A stretch of 64,000 nt of DNA from Hydnum rufescens UP504 (GCA_014904985.1 MU129168.1:4943-68942), one strand, 5' to 3'; positions 31,665 to 44,239 are shown, counted from the stretch's first letter. Translations and numbers: made by a program. Notes: generated from the letters alone by a model not told the origin.

Positions 31665-32883
31665 TGTTGGAGGGATAAATCCCTACACCATAGAATCCTC
31701 ATCCTCAGCTGATTTTCCAACCAAACAAATGAATTGATCATCTATCCAATCCTTAATTTTCAAGCTGTTCATTCATTGGAGAAGCAATCCAAATTCTACA
31801 CATCCAAAACACACCATTCCACATCGTTCCTTTGCCTTAAGGGCAAAGAATTGTGATTATGTAATGACATGGACTGTGCCTGGCCTTTGTTCTGGACCTG
31901 CGGACCCGTCACATGATTTAAAAAGGGATTATGTCACTCTCAAGGAGTATTTTTCAAATTTCTCCATCAGTTTTGATCGTATCGACTCAAAACCACCACA
32001 CCCAGAACGATACGAATCGTACCTATCGAACGGTACCAAACACAAAACGAACGGATCAAAAATGCGGTCCCTGTAACAATATCTTGCCATGATTCATACT
32101 CTGAAGGAGTATTTATTGATTTTCGAAGCCAATTCTTATCGGATTTGTTCGCGAGTACCACTCCCTGAAAGCTGTTAAAAATGCGCATCGAACGGTACCA
32201 AGGGCAAAACTAACGGACGCGAACTCCATTTTTCACAAGACAACCCCTTCCTCATGACTCCCCCCTTGCTCCACCAACACAAATGACAAATTGGTTCCGG
32301 CCCTCTTAATTCCAGTGCAAAGGGCACTCAGGGCGACCTATTCCACCTCTCCTTAAGGGAATCTATCCAGTTTCAAGGGAGGAATGCCTTGTAAAGTGTT
32401 TTTTTGTCTCTTTTTCACTTGATTCTTGAATATCTCCACCAGTTTTGAAGCTTTTGGCTTCATTTATTTTTCATTATGCTTCCCTTATCTCCGCTTTTCT
32501 TCCGGAATTTTGAATTGTGGTCTGGAATGTATATAAAGGGGAGGGGGCATGTAAATAGTTGGTTTTTTTTTCCCCTATCACAGTCTGAGGTACTGAAGTA
32601 TTGCTGCTGTCTGGAGGAGATTTCCCACTTGTCAAGACTGTGTACAGCCGCATTAAGACTGAATAGTCAAGAGGACAACTTCAGGGTGTGGCCTTGAGAT
32701 CTTATTTTGTGACACTGATCTACTCCCTTGGGCAATCACTGTTCATTGGGATTTTCTATTATCCTAAAAGACCTTCATTTTCCCAGACCTGAATATCCGA
32801 ATTGTCCCCATGGCTCCCTTCATTTGTCCTGTCCTCAACAATGTGGACAGTAGTTGGTTTGGTTTTTAACCATCCTGCTTACA
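31665..32883 (+). mobile_element. Solo LTR, type 1 (TGTTGGAGGG...CTTACA)
   Basis: 1219 bp, ends TGT/ACA, flanked by the 4-bp duplication GTGG (31661-31664, 32884-32887). It sits in the loop region of an H hairpin, and the right arm resumes with GTGGGTGTGTAG. A TATATAAAG at about 32529-32537 is a plausible promoter. Relatives in reverse are 60912-62283 and 63678-64000. It contains a CpG-rich, GATCGTATCGACT-like segment at 31975-32060. Confidence 0.85.
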
Positions 32884-32929
32884 GTGGGTGTGTAGTCATG
32901 GGGTCATGCCATCATGCCATTGCCTTGTT

Positions 32930-33660
32930 GTTGTTGCTGGGTGTGGTTGCATAGTTACAAAATTCAATGCCAGCAATTGCCGATACTCAAGAAGCACCCC
33001 AGTGCTGGTGCTACAAGCACAGTACACATCAATAGCAAGCATGTAGATATATAATAAATACTATATAATAGATATTTGTCCAAAAAGAAGGGAAAATGAC
33101 AATGATAATGGGTCAGAGCCCAATAAGGCACAATATGGCTAATTGCAAGTGGATTGGGCCACTTCTATGCATCAGAATTGCCCCAAATTTAAATATATTT
33201 TTGGTATATATGTGCTGTATGTAGGGAATTAGCCCTGTTTCCCATTGTGGGCATTTTTCAATTTTCCACACCTTTAATTCCCTAAATAGGGAATTGAAGG
33301 CATGGAAAATTGAAAAATGCCCACAATGTGTGATGGGGCTAATTCCCTACATATGGCACATATATACCAAAAATATATTTAAATTTGGGGCAATTCTGAT
33401 GCATAGAAGTGGCCCAATCCACTTGCAATTAGCCATATTGTGCCTTATTGGGCTCTGACCCATTATCATTGTCATTTTCCCTTCTTTTTGGACAAATATC
33501 TATTATATAGTATTTATTATATATCTACATGCTTGCTATTGATGTGTACTGTGCTTGTAGCACCAGCACTGGGGTGCTTCTTGAGTATTGGCAATTGCCA
33601 GTGTTGAATCTGCATCTCTCTTCCACCCCCACAACCACAACAGGCAACCATGTGACCACA
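32930..33660. repeat. Palindromic centre of element K
   Basis: Arms of about 355 bp meet at about 33285 (ATTCCCTAAATAGGGAAT). They contain the same CCCAATCC, TTATTGGGCTCTGACC and AT-rich blocks as the other centres. Units to the left read minus, units to the right read plus. Confidence 0.8.
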
Positions 33661-34015
33661 CACCCGCCACTGTGGGTGTGTGGTCACAAGGTGAGTTTTT
33701 TATTAGTAGATACAATTGTGCAAAAAGACCAGCAAGAGCTGCTCTTTGTGCACTGCTTTCAAATTTTTTACTAACATGCTTTTAATTATTCTAGCTGGGC
33801 CCTTGTCCAACACATGATGATAGCCCATGGAACAACCAGAGCCCAAACACCAATGCAACACAGTGATGTGACATGCCAATGTGACACAGCAGTGTGATGT
33901 GCCAATGCAACATGACATGCCAATGCAATGCAATGTGCCAATGCAACATGATGCACCAATGCAACATGATGTGCCAATGCAACATGCCACACCAACACAA
34001 TATGGCACACCAATG
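33654..34015 (+). repeat. First right-arm unit of element K
   Basis: H 33654-33685, donor AAGGTGAGT, S 33718-33753 (one arm has a mismatch, GACCAG), CTAAC at about 33770, TTCTAG acceptor. The exon block 33796-34015 is a degenerate tandem repeat of GCCAATGCAACATGA type. The fold-back element is inserted in that repeat. Confidence 0.7.
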
Positions 34016-36887
34016 CACCTTGGTCAGTCATCTAAGCCTACCCAATTAGGTACCACTTCCAGGGCAGATAATGGACCTAACATGGTCCCATCACTATTTT
34101 GGCTGAATTCAGTCATTTAGATCTTTCCCTTTGAAATCTCTCACTCAAGCTTCTGGCTGAAAATTGACCAAAAATTGGCCAAAATGATGACTTAGAGCTC
34201 AAGCCCTTGGAACACTTTAATTAAAGGCCATTATAGATGGCTTCAAGTCTGCCTTTAAGGAATCAAACTTAAACTTAGGAATTCTTAGATATAATCAAAC
34301 AGTTTTTAGAATATAACAGTATTATATACACAACATATCATAACCATATGGTACTATTCAACTGCATCTTCAGAAAGAGTTGAGGAGAAGAAGGGAGGAG
34401 GAGCAAAACACTTGAGTGACACCTGAAGTCCTCAAACCCATCCAATCCCCCTGAAGATAATATTGGAAGAGATCCCTAAACAAGGGATTTCTATCAAGCC
34501 CAGTAGCCCCCCATAGTACACTGCTTCCATCAAACAGTGTGTGAATGACAAGGCAGATGAATGCCTTAAAGCCCCAACACTAGAAAAGCTCCTGCACCTT
34601 GAGTTGTTATCAGATCATCCTGAATGTACCAGCATTGGAATGCCACAATAAGGGCCTTTTTTCCAAGCCTATATATGAGGAGAGGCATGTAGATTACATG
34701 ACAAAGTGGGGGTAGGAATGAAATATCAGCCCCCAAGTGCTTTGGGGGCTCCTGAAGGTGCAATTCGCCACAGATAGGCTCACCAATAGTACTGTTGGAA
34801 AGCCCTAAATCACAGCTTTTGATAGAGCACATTATCATATGTTTTGGTGGGGATTTGGTGATGAAGAGGCAAGAGGAGTACAGAGGTGATGAGGAGATCA
34901 CCACTCATCTCACTCCTGAGCATGCAGTTCACCTCCAATCATCTCACAAATGGGACCAATTGGGACCAATGGAAAGCTGTGATTTACAGCTCCATGTCAA
35001 GCCTATTATGAAGACGATTAGAAATGAACTCATGGAGATATGGGGGAAAGGGTGGGAAACAGGGCCATAGGAAAGACAAAGCCACTGTGCCCCCAATACC
35101 CCACCAAAATGTACAATATAGGGCTTGTTTGAAATCATTGATTCAGGGAATTCCATTGGGCATATGAACACAATGAATACAACAATTGTGCTACTCCCTG
35201 AAACCACACAGACATGATAATAGGGACATGGCAACAATTAAGGACCCTGGTATGCCACCCTCCAGAAACCTCACAGAGGTGGTTTCTGGGTGTTTCAGTG
35301 GTCCATCCCCCCCCTCTTGTGCTACTCCCTGAAGCCACACAGAGGTGGAAACAACAGGGGAATGGTGACAGCTAAGGACTCTAGTATGCCACCCTCCAGA
35401 AACCTCACAGAGGTGGTTTCTGGGTGTTGCAGTGGTCCATCCCCCCCCCCTCTCCCCTAAAAATAAAGTTCTAATGCACCTATCACACCAAAACCACACA
35501 GAGGTGGCTTATGGCAGTGATAAGAATTGACACCCCTCTGGGTGTCAATTCTTATCACTACCATAAGCCACCTCTGTGTGGTTTTGGTGTGATAGGTGCA
35601 TTAGAACTTTATTTTTAGGGGAGAGGGGGGGGGGATGGACCACTGCAACACCCAGAAACCACTGTGAGGTTTCTGGAGGGTGGCATACCAGGGTCCTTAA
35701 TCATTGCCATGTCCCTATTATCACCTCTGTGTGGTTTCAGGGAGTAGCACAATGGTTGTATTCATTGTGTTCATATGCCCGATGGAAATCCCTGAATCAA
35801 TTCTTTCAAACAAGCCCTATATCACACATTTTGGTGGGGTATTGGGGGCATAGTGGCTTTATCTTTCCTATGGCCCTGTTTCCCACCCTTTCCCCCATAT
35901 CTCCATGAGTTCGTCTCCAATAGTCTTCATAATAGGCTTGACATGGAGCTGTGAATCATATATTTCCATTGGTCCTATTTGTAAGATGATTGGAGGTGAA
36001 CTGCATGCTCAGGAGCAAGATGAATGGTGATCTCCTCATCACCTCTGTACTCCTCTTGCCTCTTTGTCACCAAATCCCCACCAAAACATATGATATTGTG
36101 CTCTATTGAAAGCTGTGATTTAGGGCTTTCCAATGGTACAATTGGCGAGCCTATCTGTTGCGAATTGCACCTTCAGGAGCTCCCAAAGCACTTGGGGGCT
36201 GATATTTCATTCCTACCCCCACTTTGTCATGTAATCTACATGCCTCTCCTCATATATATGCTTGGAAGAAAGGCCTTTATTGTGGCATTCCAATGCTGGT
36301 ACATTCAGGATGATCTGATAACAACTCAAGGTGCAGGAGCTTTTCTAGTGTTGGGGCTTTAAGGCATTCATCTGCCTTGTCATTCACACACTGTTTGATG
36401 GAAGCAGTGTACTATGGGGGCTACTGGGCTTGATAGAAATCCCTCAGTTTGGGATCTCATCCAATATTATTTTCAGGGGGATTGGATGGGTTTCACAACT
36501 TCAGGCCTCAAGTGTCCTTGCCCTTGCTTCTCCTCAACTTGTGGTTTCTGCCCTCCCCCTCACCTAGGGAAGCCTTGCAGATATTAGCTAGTTGATTTGT
36601 CCAAGTCCTCATTTGGGCAAATTTCAGTCAGGTCTCACCTGAAGAGTTGAGGAAGAGACTTCAGTAGAGCATACTGAAATGCCTGAAACTGCCTGAAAAA
36701 TGCCTGAAAAATGCCTGAAAAATGCCTGAAAAATGCCTGAAATAGCCCAGAATGGCTGTGAGCTAGTGAATTGAAATGAATGATTTCTGACTGAATTTGG
36801 CCAAAGGCCCTAGGAGACCTATTAGGTACCATTCTCTGCCCCAAAAGTGGTACCTATCTTAGGTCCCCTATATGACTGACCAGCCTG
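34016..36887. mobile_element. Fold-back DNA transposon with perfect 8-bp target duplication
   Basis: Ends CACCTTGGTCAGTCATC and ATGACTGACCAGCCTG, with the duplication CACCAATG at 34008-34015 and 36888-36895. Inside, two arms (about 34379-35535 and 35540-36541) form an inverted repeat with a 4-base loop (CTCT). The left arm carries an internal tandem duplication (about 35185-35305 and 35320-35445). Both outer ends have the GGTACC...GGCAGA / TCTGCC...GGTACC block seen in the array elements. There is no transposase inside. The 8-bp duplication fits hAT and, as I recall, Zisupton-type transposases. Confidence 0.9.
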
Positions 36888-38255
36888 CACCAATGCAACA
36901 CAACATGCCAACATGCCAAGGATGTGGCATGCAGCACCATGCCAAATGAGGATGCAACCACAATGCCAAATGAGGATGCAACTGCACCCAATGCAGGTCC
37001 CAGGAATCACACACCTGCCACAGCAGGTGTGTGGTCCCATATAAGGTGAGTCCCCACACCCCAGTAGCTACAACCATGCAAAAAGAGCAGCAAAAGCTGC
37101 TCTTTTTGCATGGTGTTTAATTTTTAACTAATTTAACAATATTATTCTATAGGTATTAACCATTCTTGCAAACCAATACCAATGCAAAACCCCCTGTACC
37201 CCCTTATTGACACCCAAACAATGGGGCACAGGGAGAACCCATATGTATGACCTGGAGTGATAATCCATGAAATGGCAAGAGCCCAAGCAGCAACACAACA
37301 CACAGCAATGCACTGAACAGCAATGTGCCAATGATGCAACATGCAGCAGCATGCCAACAACATGACATATGGCACCATGCCAAATAAGGATGTGACACAC
37401 AGCAACATGCCAAACAAGGGCCTCAGGAACCACACACCTGCTGCAGCGGGTGTGTGGTATTATATAAGGTGAGCCCCCACCCCCAGTAGCTACACCCACA
37501 CAAAAAGAGCAGCCCGGAATCACATACCTGCCATGGTGGGTGTGTGGTTCTATATAAGGCAAGTCCCCCCCCAGCTACAGCCACACAAAAGAGCAGCAAA
37601 AGCTGCTCTTTTTGTGGGGTTTTTAATCTCTAACTAACTTAAAAGTTTGTCTTGTAGGTCTCAACGTCCCTGGCAAATGAATACCAAGGCAAAACCCCAC
37701 CCCCACCCCCTTTTCAACACCTGAATGACAGGCACCCATACGAACCCCCATAAGTACAAGTGAGAGTACACAGCCCCAGTACCCCACACTGCTGCAGCAG
37801 GTGTGGGGTACTACAAGGTATTTTTTATTTCTTATTTTTATTCCTTATTCTTGTGGTGCAAAAAGAGCAGCATAAGCTGTTCTTTTTGTGCTGCATTCAT
37901 GTTTAACTAATTCATTAATTAGTTCTCTAGATATTGGACCAGAGCCCACATGAACCCCAACCACAGACCTGCCAAATGACATGCCACAAACAAAAACTGG
38001 GAATGAAACTGCAAAGGCCCACACAAATGAAAACCATGAGCAACACCCCCTTGAGGGATCACTGAAATGGAACCCAGGCCCTGACTGGTGTGAATTCCAG
38101 GTAAGTATTTTTTCTTTAGCTACACTTGTACAAGAAGAGCAGCCTCTGGCTGCTCTTCTTGGGCACAGAGTGAGCCCCACTGGGTGAGCCTATGGATGTA
38201 TATACTAATAATAATAAATATATAAATTAATAATGCATAATCTGGCAGGGGCCCC
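36888..38255 (+). repeat. Right array of element K, continued
   Basis: H: 37006-37035, 37429-37458, 37517-37549, 37779-37811 (TACCCCACAC form). S: 37074-37113, a half stem at 37498-37512, 37581-37616, 37858-37891, about 38129-38164. At 37512 one S arm is joined directly to the next exon end, so a unit boundary has been deleted. The GC-rich terminus is cut at 38255 after CTGGGCTGCTTG. Confidence 0.75.
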
Positions 38256-38659
38256 TGGGCTGCTTGGAAGCACTCACCAACTTGTCACACTCAAAGGCCA
38301 GTTACACAGGTGTACAAAAAAATTGCAACCTGTTCTTCCAGCAGGACATGTTTTGAGTTCCCAGCAGCAGTTAGCTGTCAAAGGACTTTCACAAGGTTCC
38401 CAAAGACATGTTTGTGCATGCCAAGTTGGGTGCATATGTGATCTGGATGGCCCCCAAGTAGTTCATAGACCCAACCTTGGCCCATGAGAATGGAAGTATG
38501 GTATGGGACTTTGTCAAAGTAATGTAGGCCATAGGTCTCCAAGCAGACTTGAAGAGCCTGGAGGATGACAGCCCCGGCTGCCTGCCATTCCTTTTGTCTA
38601 TGCCAGATATGGTGGAGTTGGAGTGTTGTGGTGTTGTGCTCAGTGCATAGGGGAGCCAT
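38256..38659 (-). pseudogene. PIF/Harbinger-like transposase, N-terminal fragment
   Basis: Minus-strand start ATG at 38657-38659 (MAPLCTEHNTTTLQL). The fragment reads KVPYHTSILMGQGWVYELL, GGHPDHICTQLGMHKHVF and LEEQVAIFLYTCVTGL. These resemble the N-terminal helical region that precedes the DDE domain in Harbinger-like (HARBI1-type) nucleases of basidiomycetes. In-frame TGA codons interrupt it, after VKVL and twice just after VTGL, exactly where Arg (CGA) would be expected. It is cut at 38256 by the array terminus, so the catalytic DDE domain is absent. The assignment rests on pattern memory of the family. Confidence 0.6.
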
Positions 38660-38702
38660 CTGGTAAATTCTGGCTAGATGTCATCATTTTGAAAAGTATC
38701 TA

Positions 38703-39191
38703 TGTTAGTTTGGTCATATCTGAACTAAGGAATTGGGAGGAACCAGGAGGTGGTGGAGGTTCCGGGTCCAATGGATTAGTCCAGTCTGTAGGACTATGGC
38801 CATTTCGTATAGCCTGACAAGTTAGTAGCTCTTGTAGGGATAGAGTCTCTATGCCCACAAGGGCAAAATAGGTGGGCTTAGTCATTAAGGCTGGGGTTGC
38901 ACAGTGTGTAGTGCATAATCTGTAAGTCCACAACTCCACAAGACAGACAGATGATGATGGTAGAAAAGATACATTTTGGAGTCTGCCATGGCTGGCTATT
39001 ACTAGGTTGATTATGTAATAAGAGACAAATCTAGCTATAAGCCAGGGCAGCACCAAACTCCAGTGGAGAAGCTTTCCACTGGGTTGAATAAGAAGGAAGA
39101 AAGAGAAAAGGAAGGAGAGAAGGGAGACAAGAGCCATGGCTCTGCCCATGAGTTTTCCAAGTGACCTAAGGGACTCCAGACACCACTAACA
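38703..39191 (-). repeat. 3' LTR, type 2, of the reversed large element
   Basis: On the minus strand it begins TGTTAGTGG at 39191 and ends CTAACA at 38703 (489 bp). A purine-rich tract lies just inside (39194-39215). It is close to the LTR at 18322-18793. Confidence 0.8.
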
Positions 39192-42100
39192 CAGCTCCCC
39201 AGTCCCTTCGGTCATGAAGGGGTAGCCTCCCACATGTCAGTTTCCAGTGCAATGGTACCCTCGCCAATGTCCTTTGTACTAGTCAGCCTAATGGGTACTG
39301 GCTCCACTGGGCCAGGTTGGTTGGACATGTCCAGTGCACCCTTAAACAGTTGTGGGGACATAGTACAGATGCTGGTATGGAGCAAGGTCCGCGGCCTACT
39401 CCATGGAATCAGGAATGGGTGCACAGCCTCACTCCCTTCTATCTGTTGACAACAGTATTGTGGCAACCATCTGTTGAGCAAGTCCACGGCCTCCAGTGGG
39501 GTTTGTTGAAACATCCCTTCAACTGATGCTGGTTTCTTTACAATAGGTCCTGGCTCCAGTCCTTGGCCAGGCTGGGCCAGTGGATTTTCCAAGCATAATG
39601 AGGGGAGCCAAGTTCTGTAGTTTGAATGGCTAATGGATCTGGGCTTTGGAGCATACTTTGTGTGGATGGGCACATTTGCAGCTGTAAACACCTAGTCTTA
39701 TTCCCTTTTGTTGATGGATGAGGACTTCTTGAGGCCGCACTTGGAGATTCCTTTGTTCCAGTTGTTGAAAGGTCATGCCTACTATTGACGATTCCACCAT
39801 CTCAATATCATGATGCTGGGGTTCCTCGGACCCTATATGGTGCGTATCTTGACAGTGTGACCCTTTGGGGCAATTTTCGGCCTTGCCCCTTGTTTCTATT
39901 CAAGAGGTACATTGATGACTCTAGGGTTTTCTGGTCATGTTCTTTTAGGCTTGTGTTACCCATAGGGACATATACGAAGGCCCCACCTCTGGTCAAGCCA
40001 GTCATCACTGGCTCAGTGAGTATGACACTCATGGCTGTTTCATTGGTCATATTCAATCCAACTGGTCCTGCATGACAGCATGTATGAGTACTGTTCCCAA
40101 CCATCAAATGGCACAAGTTTGCAGGGCCTTGTGGGTCCTCATAACTGCATTGTGACATTTGTCCATGTTTGGGCCAATTAACTGGACCCGTTCTTTGGAA
40201 CATGTCGAGGCCTGGTTTACTTTCATTATTCACATTGGGACTTGAGATTTGGGAGTAGTTTTTCAGTGAGTGATCATTCTCTCCCATTGCAGCGAGACTC
40301 TCAATCAGGTCATTGCCACTGGCTTGCGTGTGTGTGAAATTCATGATTGACTCAAGCCTCATGATCCTGAATGGGTTAAGTCATTGGCTGATTCTTTGGA
40401 CCCTGCATATCACGACTGTCCATGCAATCTCAGACTTGGTGTTCATTCCATCTGAACTGGTACATTTGTGGAGGTGACTGCGCCATATTGTCACTCCATT
40501 GACAGTGGTGGCATGTTCAAACTGTGAGGAGATTTCTGTTAACTCGGGTCTTATGCTCCCTAGTGGGTTGAGTATCCTGTGAATTGAGCTGGCTCCAACC
40601 AGCCCTGTGGCATTGTGTGGAGGTACAGTGGGCTCTTTCACCTGTAGGAGTGGCTGCATGTTGAAGTCCCATTTCGTTTGTTGGTAGCCATTCCATGGGG
40701 AGTGCTCGTCAAAGGCATTAATAAGACATTGCGAGGTACAACACTTGATGATGGTCTTGATAGCCATTCTGAGATATCTTACAATGAGCTCAAGGTAACT
40801 CTCTAAAAGCATATGCCTGATATGCTTTGTGGAAGATCTGGATGGTTTGGAGGCATCCAGGGGCTTCTGCTTGGTCTGGGACAAGCTTCATTGGACCAGG
40901 TCCTTCTGTGGAGATGACAACATTGCATCATTGCTCCATTTTACTCCTCGACAACAGTATCATGACTGACCCTCGTTCCCCCTGATTGCAGAGACACTTG
41001 GGTGGACCTTGTATAACTGTGGGAAGCCAGGTGAGTGTTGTTACAATAATTCTCAGGTCAATATTCGGACTTGTTGAAGGGGTTTCAGAAATCTCAGATG
41101 TGTCATCAGACTTTGGTCATGTGTCTTGGAGGCTCTGGGACCCATTCTCCATGCACTGGGGAATCTTTCGCCTGTTGCACTGCACAGAGGCTCCATGGCT
41201 TCATTTAATGGTAGCCCTGTAAGGACACCAACCTGATGTGGGACTGCAGTGTGGGCAAGTCTGAGCATTTTCTTGATCCAGTAATAAGGAGGTTCAAACC
41301 CTGTTCCCTTCCCTTCAGGTGGGTTGATTCCTGTTGACAGAGATTTTGTGATAGATTCTAGTTCTAGCCTATGGCCAGACTCAAGTGTATGAATTTTAGT
41401 GAGGGTTAGAGGCTGAGCCTTGTTGGACTTTCTCTGTGTGCCACAAATGAGTCCAGAGCCTGTATTCTGAATGACCAATGGACCTAATATCCAGAGCACA
41501 TTCCGCGGAGTCAGCCTGACTTGTAGTCATAGGTATCCAATGTCATTCCGTTCTGTCTGTGGATAAGGGCTCTGTGTCGGTCTTGTGCATGACTTGAACT
41601 TCCCCATAACAAATGGCCTGGATAGCTGCCAAGTGCCACTCCATGTCCCTTGTCATGACTTCTTAGAAGATCTGTTGGTGACAAATATTTGTGACATCCC
41701 TGTGGCGAATTGTGGTGGCCAAGATTTATGTTCAGTGGACCAGCTTTGAGTTACCTGCCAGGACCAGTGAATGACCTCATTATTCATTTTATATTTCTGG
41801 TAATCTATGAGCTCATTAAAAGTATTAATCAGCTCCTGTGGGATAAGCTCACTAAATCCAGACATGGGAGTGTCGAATGGTTTGTGTACACAATGTAAGG
41901 TATGGTACTCAATGACAGGCTCAAAGATGAGATCAGTAATGTCATTTCCCAAAATCCAGGCCATGTCACAAAAGAGTCCTGTATCAATACTCTCAAGGTT
42001 GGAGAGCATAATCCCTCTATCCAGGATCATCTTGTAGAAACTGACAATGAAGTAGGTATCCAAGAATTGTCAATGAAAGATAACCTGACTGGGGCATCTT

Positions 42101-43682
42101 CTGGTGGATTTGAAGTAGCTTCCCAGGGTTTTTCATCAGAATCCGTTCTGTTGCATCATGCCCATTTGTGGAGGTGGCAAGGTTATGTCATTACTCCATT
42201 CTATTTGCCAGTAGTAGTCTTTTGAAGTGTGCTCATCCTTTCCAGCTACAGTAGTGCTGACAATCACGACAGAATGTGAGAACCATGAGGATCCCATCTT
42301 GAGTTCAGGAATGTCATCCCTAAATACCATACCAATGCTCACTTTGTGGGTCGTTGAGGCCATGATCAGCTTGGTTGCGTTGTACAGAGGCACCGAAGAC
42401 TCAATCGATCACAGAGGCAATGGTGTAATGGGACCCATAGGCAGCATGTCTTGAAACCCATCCTTGTAGCAGTTCCAGGCCATGGCAAAGCTCAGATGAC
42501 CATGCATATTGTCTTGAATCAGGTTGCTGAGCTCGAAACCTCATTTAGGTTTGGTGTCATACATCCTCAGGATGTCATCTCCTGTCATATCTTGACTGTC
42601 TGTACAAATTGGGACCTGGAGCTTGTGGCTAGGCAGGAGAACCATGGTTGCTCTTAGGAGTGATCTGTAATTTCGTTCCTCTTCCTTGTTCACAATGGAG
42701 CTTGAGTTCAGGGTACCATCTTGTGATATATACCTGTCCTTCTCGGCTACCACAGTGCTTGTAATTACCACGGAATGTCCGGGTTGCAAGAATCCCTCTA
42801 TGTCCACTCTGTGAGTCATAGGAGCTTCAGTTGGCTTGGTCATGTCTCAGTGGCCATTCTTGCAACCTTTTCGGATCCCAACCATGGGGGAGCTCGAACG
42901 CCCTACCATTATCAGGTCTGGTCTTGGGCTCCCAGGAAACTCGGTCCTAGTATCTTCAGTATGACCTAATGGCAGCGATTCCCTTGCAATAGACTCTAGT
43001 TTCCATGTGCCATGTTGGACAGTAACAGAGTCTTCCCTTGATTGCGGGCCTCTCCCGTTCAGGAACATGGTACTAATGTTCATCCTGTCAACTGGATTGG
43101 CTCCAACTGGTCTGGTTGCATTGTATGGAAGCCCCATAGTCTCATTTGATTGCAGGTTTGCATGAGGCCTATCAGTGTTTCAAACAGTAGGTTCAGCATC
43201 CATTTTATCATTCTGGGGCATGCTCCCTCATGGCAGCAGTTGCATGATACTGCTCTGTTTGGCTTGTGGATGGGCATACCATTCATTTCCCATAGGGACG
43301 ATGTCACTCCCTCAATCAAGAGTAGACTCCCTTGGACAGGAGGCTGGTACATCCGGCATGTCTCAAAGACCTGGGTGATTTGTGACCTGGTCCATTTGAC
43401 AATAGCTGATCTCATGTCTATATTGAGTGGTCTTCCAGGGTAGTTTGCAGTTTCATTCACTGCATATATCCACAATGGGGTTCTGGCTTGGGAGATAACC
43501 ATTTTCGGAGGGAAGACATTTCATTTCCTCACGAGTTCTGCAAGGGCATGTTGACAACTCAAGGGGTTTTGACTCATGTTCCTCTAGTCTCATGTTGCTT
43601 TCAAGGACATTCATGGAGGTCCTCAGACTTTGATCTAATCCGGTTGTAAGAGCTCCGATGTCTGTCAAGAGTTGAACCCAGT
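39192..43682 (-). mobile_element. Internal region of a large non-autonomous LTR element, reversed
   Basis: 4.5 kb related to 15106-18321. On the minus strand short open frames contain a recurring module: YNATRPVGANPVDRMN (about 43120), YNATKLIMASTTHKVSI (about 42370), HNATGLVGASSIHRILN (about 40600), together with VVITSTVVAEKD-like stretches. So the coding-like part seems built from several diverged copies of one domain. No protease, RT, RNase H or integrase motif was found. Stops are of all three kinds. The function is unknown. Non-autonomous LTR element is the best description; a captured host gene family is an alternative. Confidence 0.6.
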
Positions 43683-43849
43683 ATAAGCAGGATTGTTATT
43701 AACCAATCCAACTACTGTCCATGAGGTTGAGCCAGGGACAAAGGAGGGAATCACAGAACTAATCCAGATGTTCAGGTCCGAGTGGGGGAAGGTCTTTTGA
43801 ACAGGGGAAATTGCAGTGAGCCAACAAAGCCCAAGCAATTAAGTGAGAA
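43683..43849 (-). repeat. Type 1 LTR fragment
   Basis: Starts TATAAGCAGG and follows the start of the reversed type 1 LTRs at 60912 and 63678 (GGGAATC...AATCCAGATGTT...GGAAGGTCTTTT). It is cut at 43849 by the array element. It lies directly against the internal region, although the 3' LTR of that element is type 2, so it may be an independent insertion. Confidence 0.5.
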
Positions 43850-44239
43850 CACCTTGGTCAGTCATCTAAGCCTACCTAGTTAGGTACCACTTTTGGGGCA
43901 GATAATGGTACCTAAGTAGGTCCCATCACTATTCCGGCCGAAATGGCCATTTTACGGTCTGCACCTTCTGGCTCAGAATTGGCCGAAATGGCCGAAAATT
44001 GGCCGAAACTTGGCCGAAACTGGGACTTAGAGAGCATCTCAGACTTGCAGGACAGCGGGCCATGCGGGCTTATCGGGGATAATCACCGATATTTATTATT
44101 ATATTCCCCCCTCTGGTGTTTCATTTATAGTTATTTATCATTATCACTCACCCCAGGCGGGGGCTGTTTTCATTTGGCAGTCTCATGTTTTTTTATCAAC
44201 TTATGTATTTATTTATTTAAAAATTCAATTAAAAAAACA

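Larger units (their letters stand above)
30905..38255. mobile_element. Array element K, interrupted by a solo LTR and a fold-back element
   Basis: Minus-strand units at 30930-31664, LTR 31665-32883, palindromic centre 32930-33660, plus-strand units 33654-34015, fold-back element 34016-36887, plus-strand units 37006-38164, AT-rich tail, and a GC-rich terminus cut at 38255. Removing the two insertions gives one continuous two-armed array. Confidence 0.75.
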
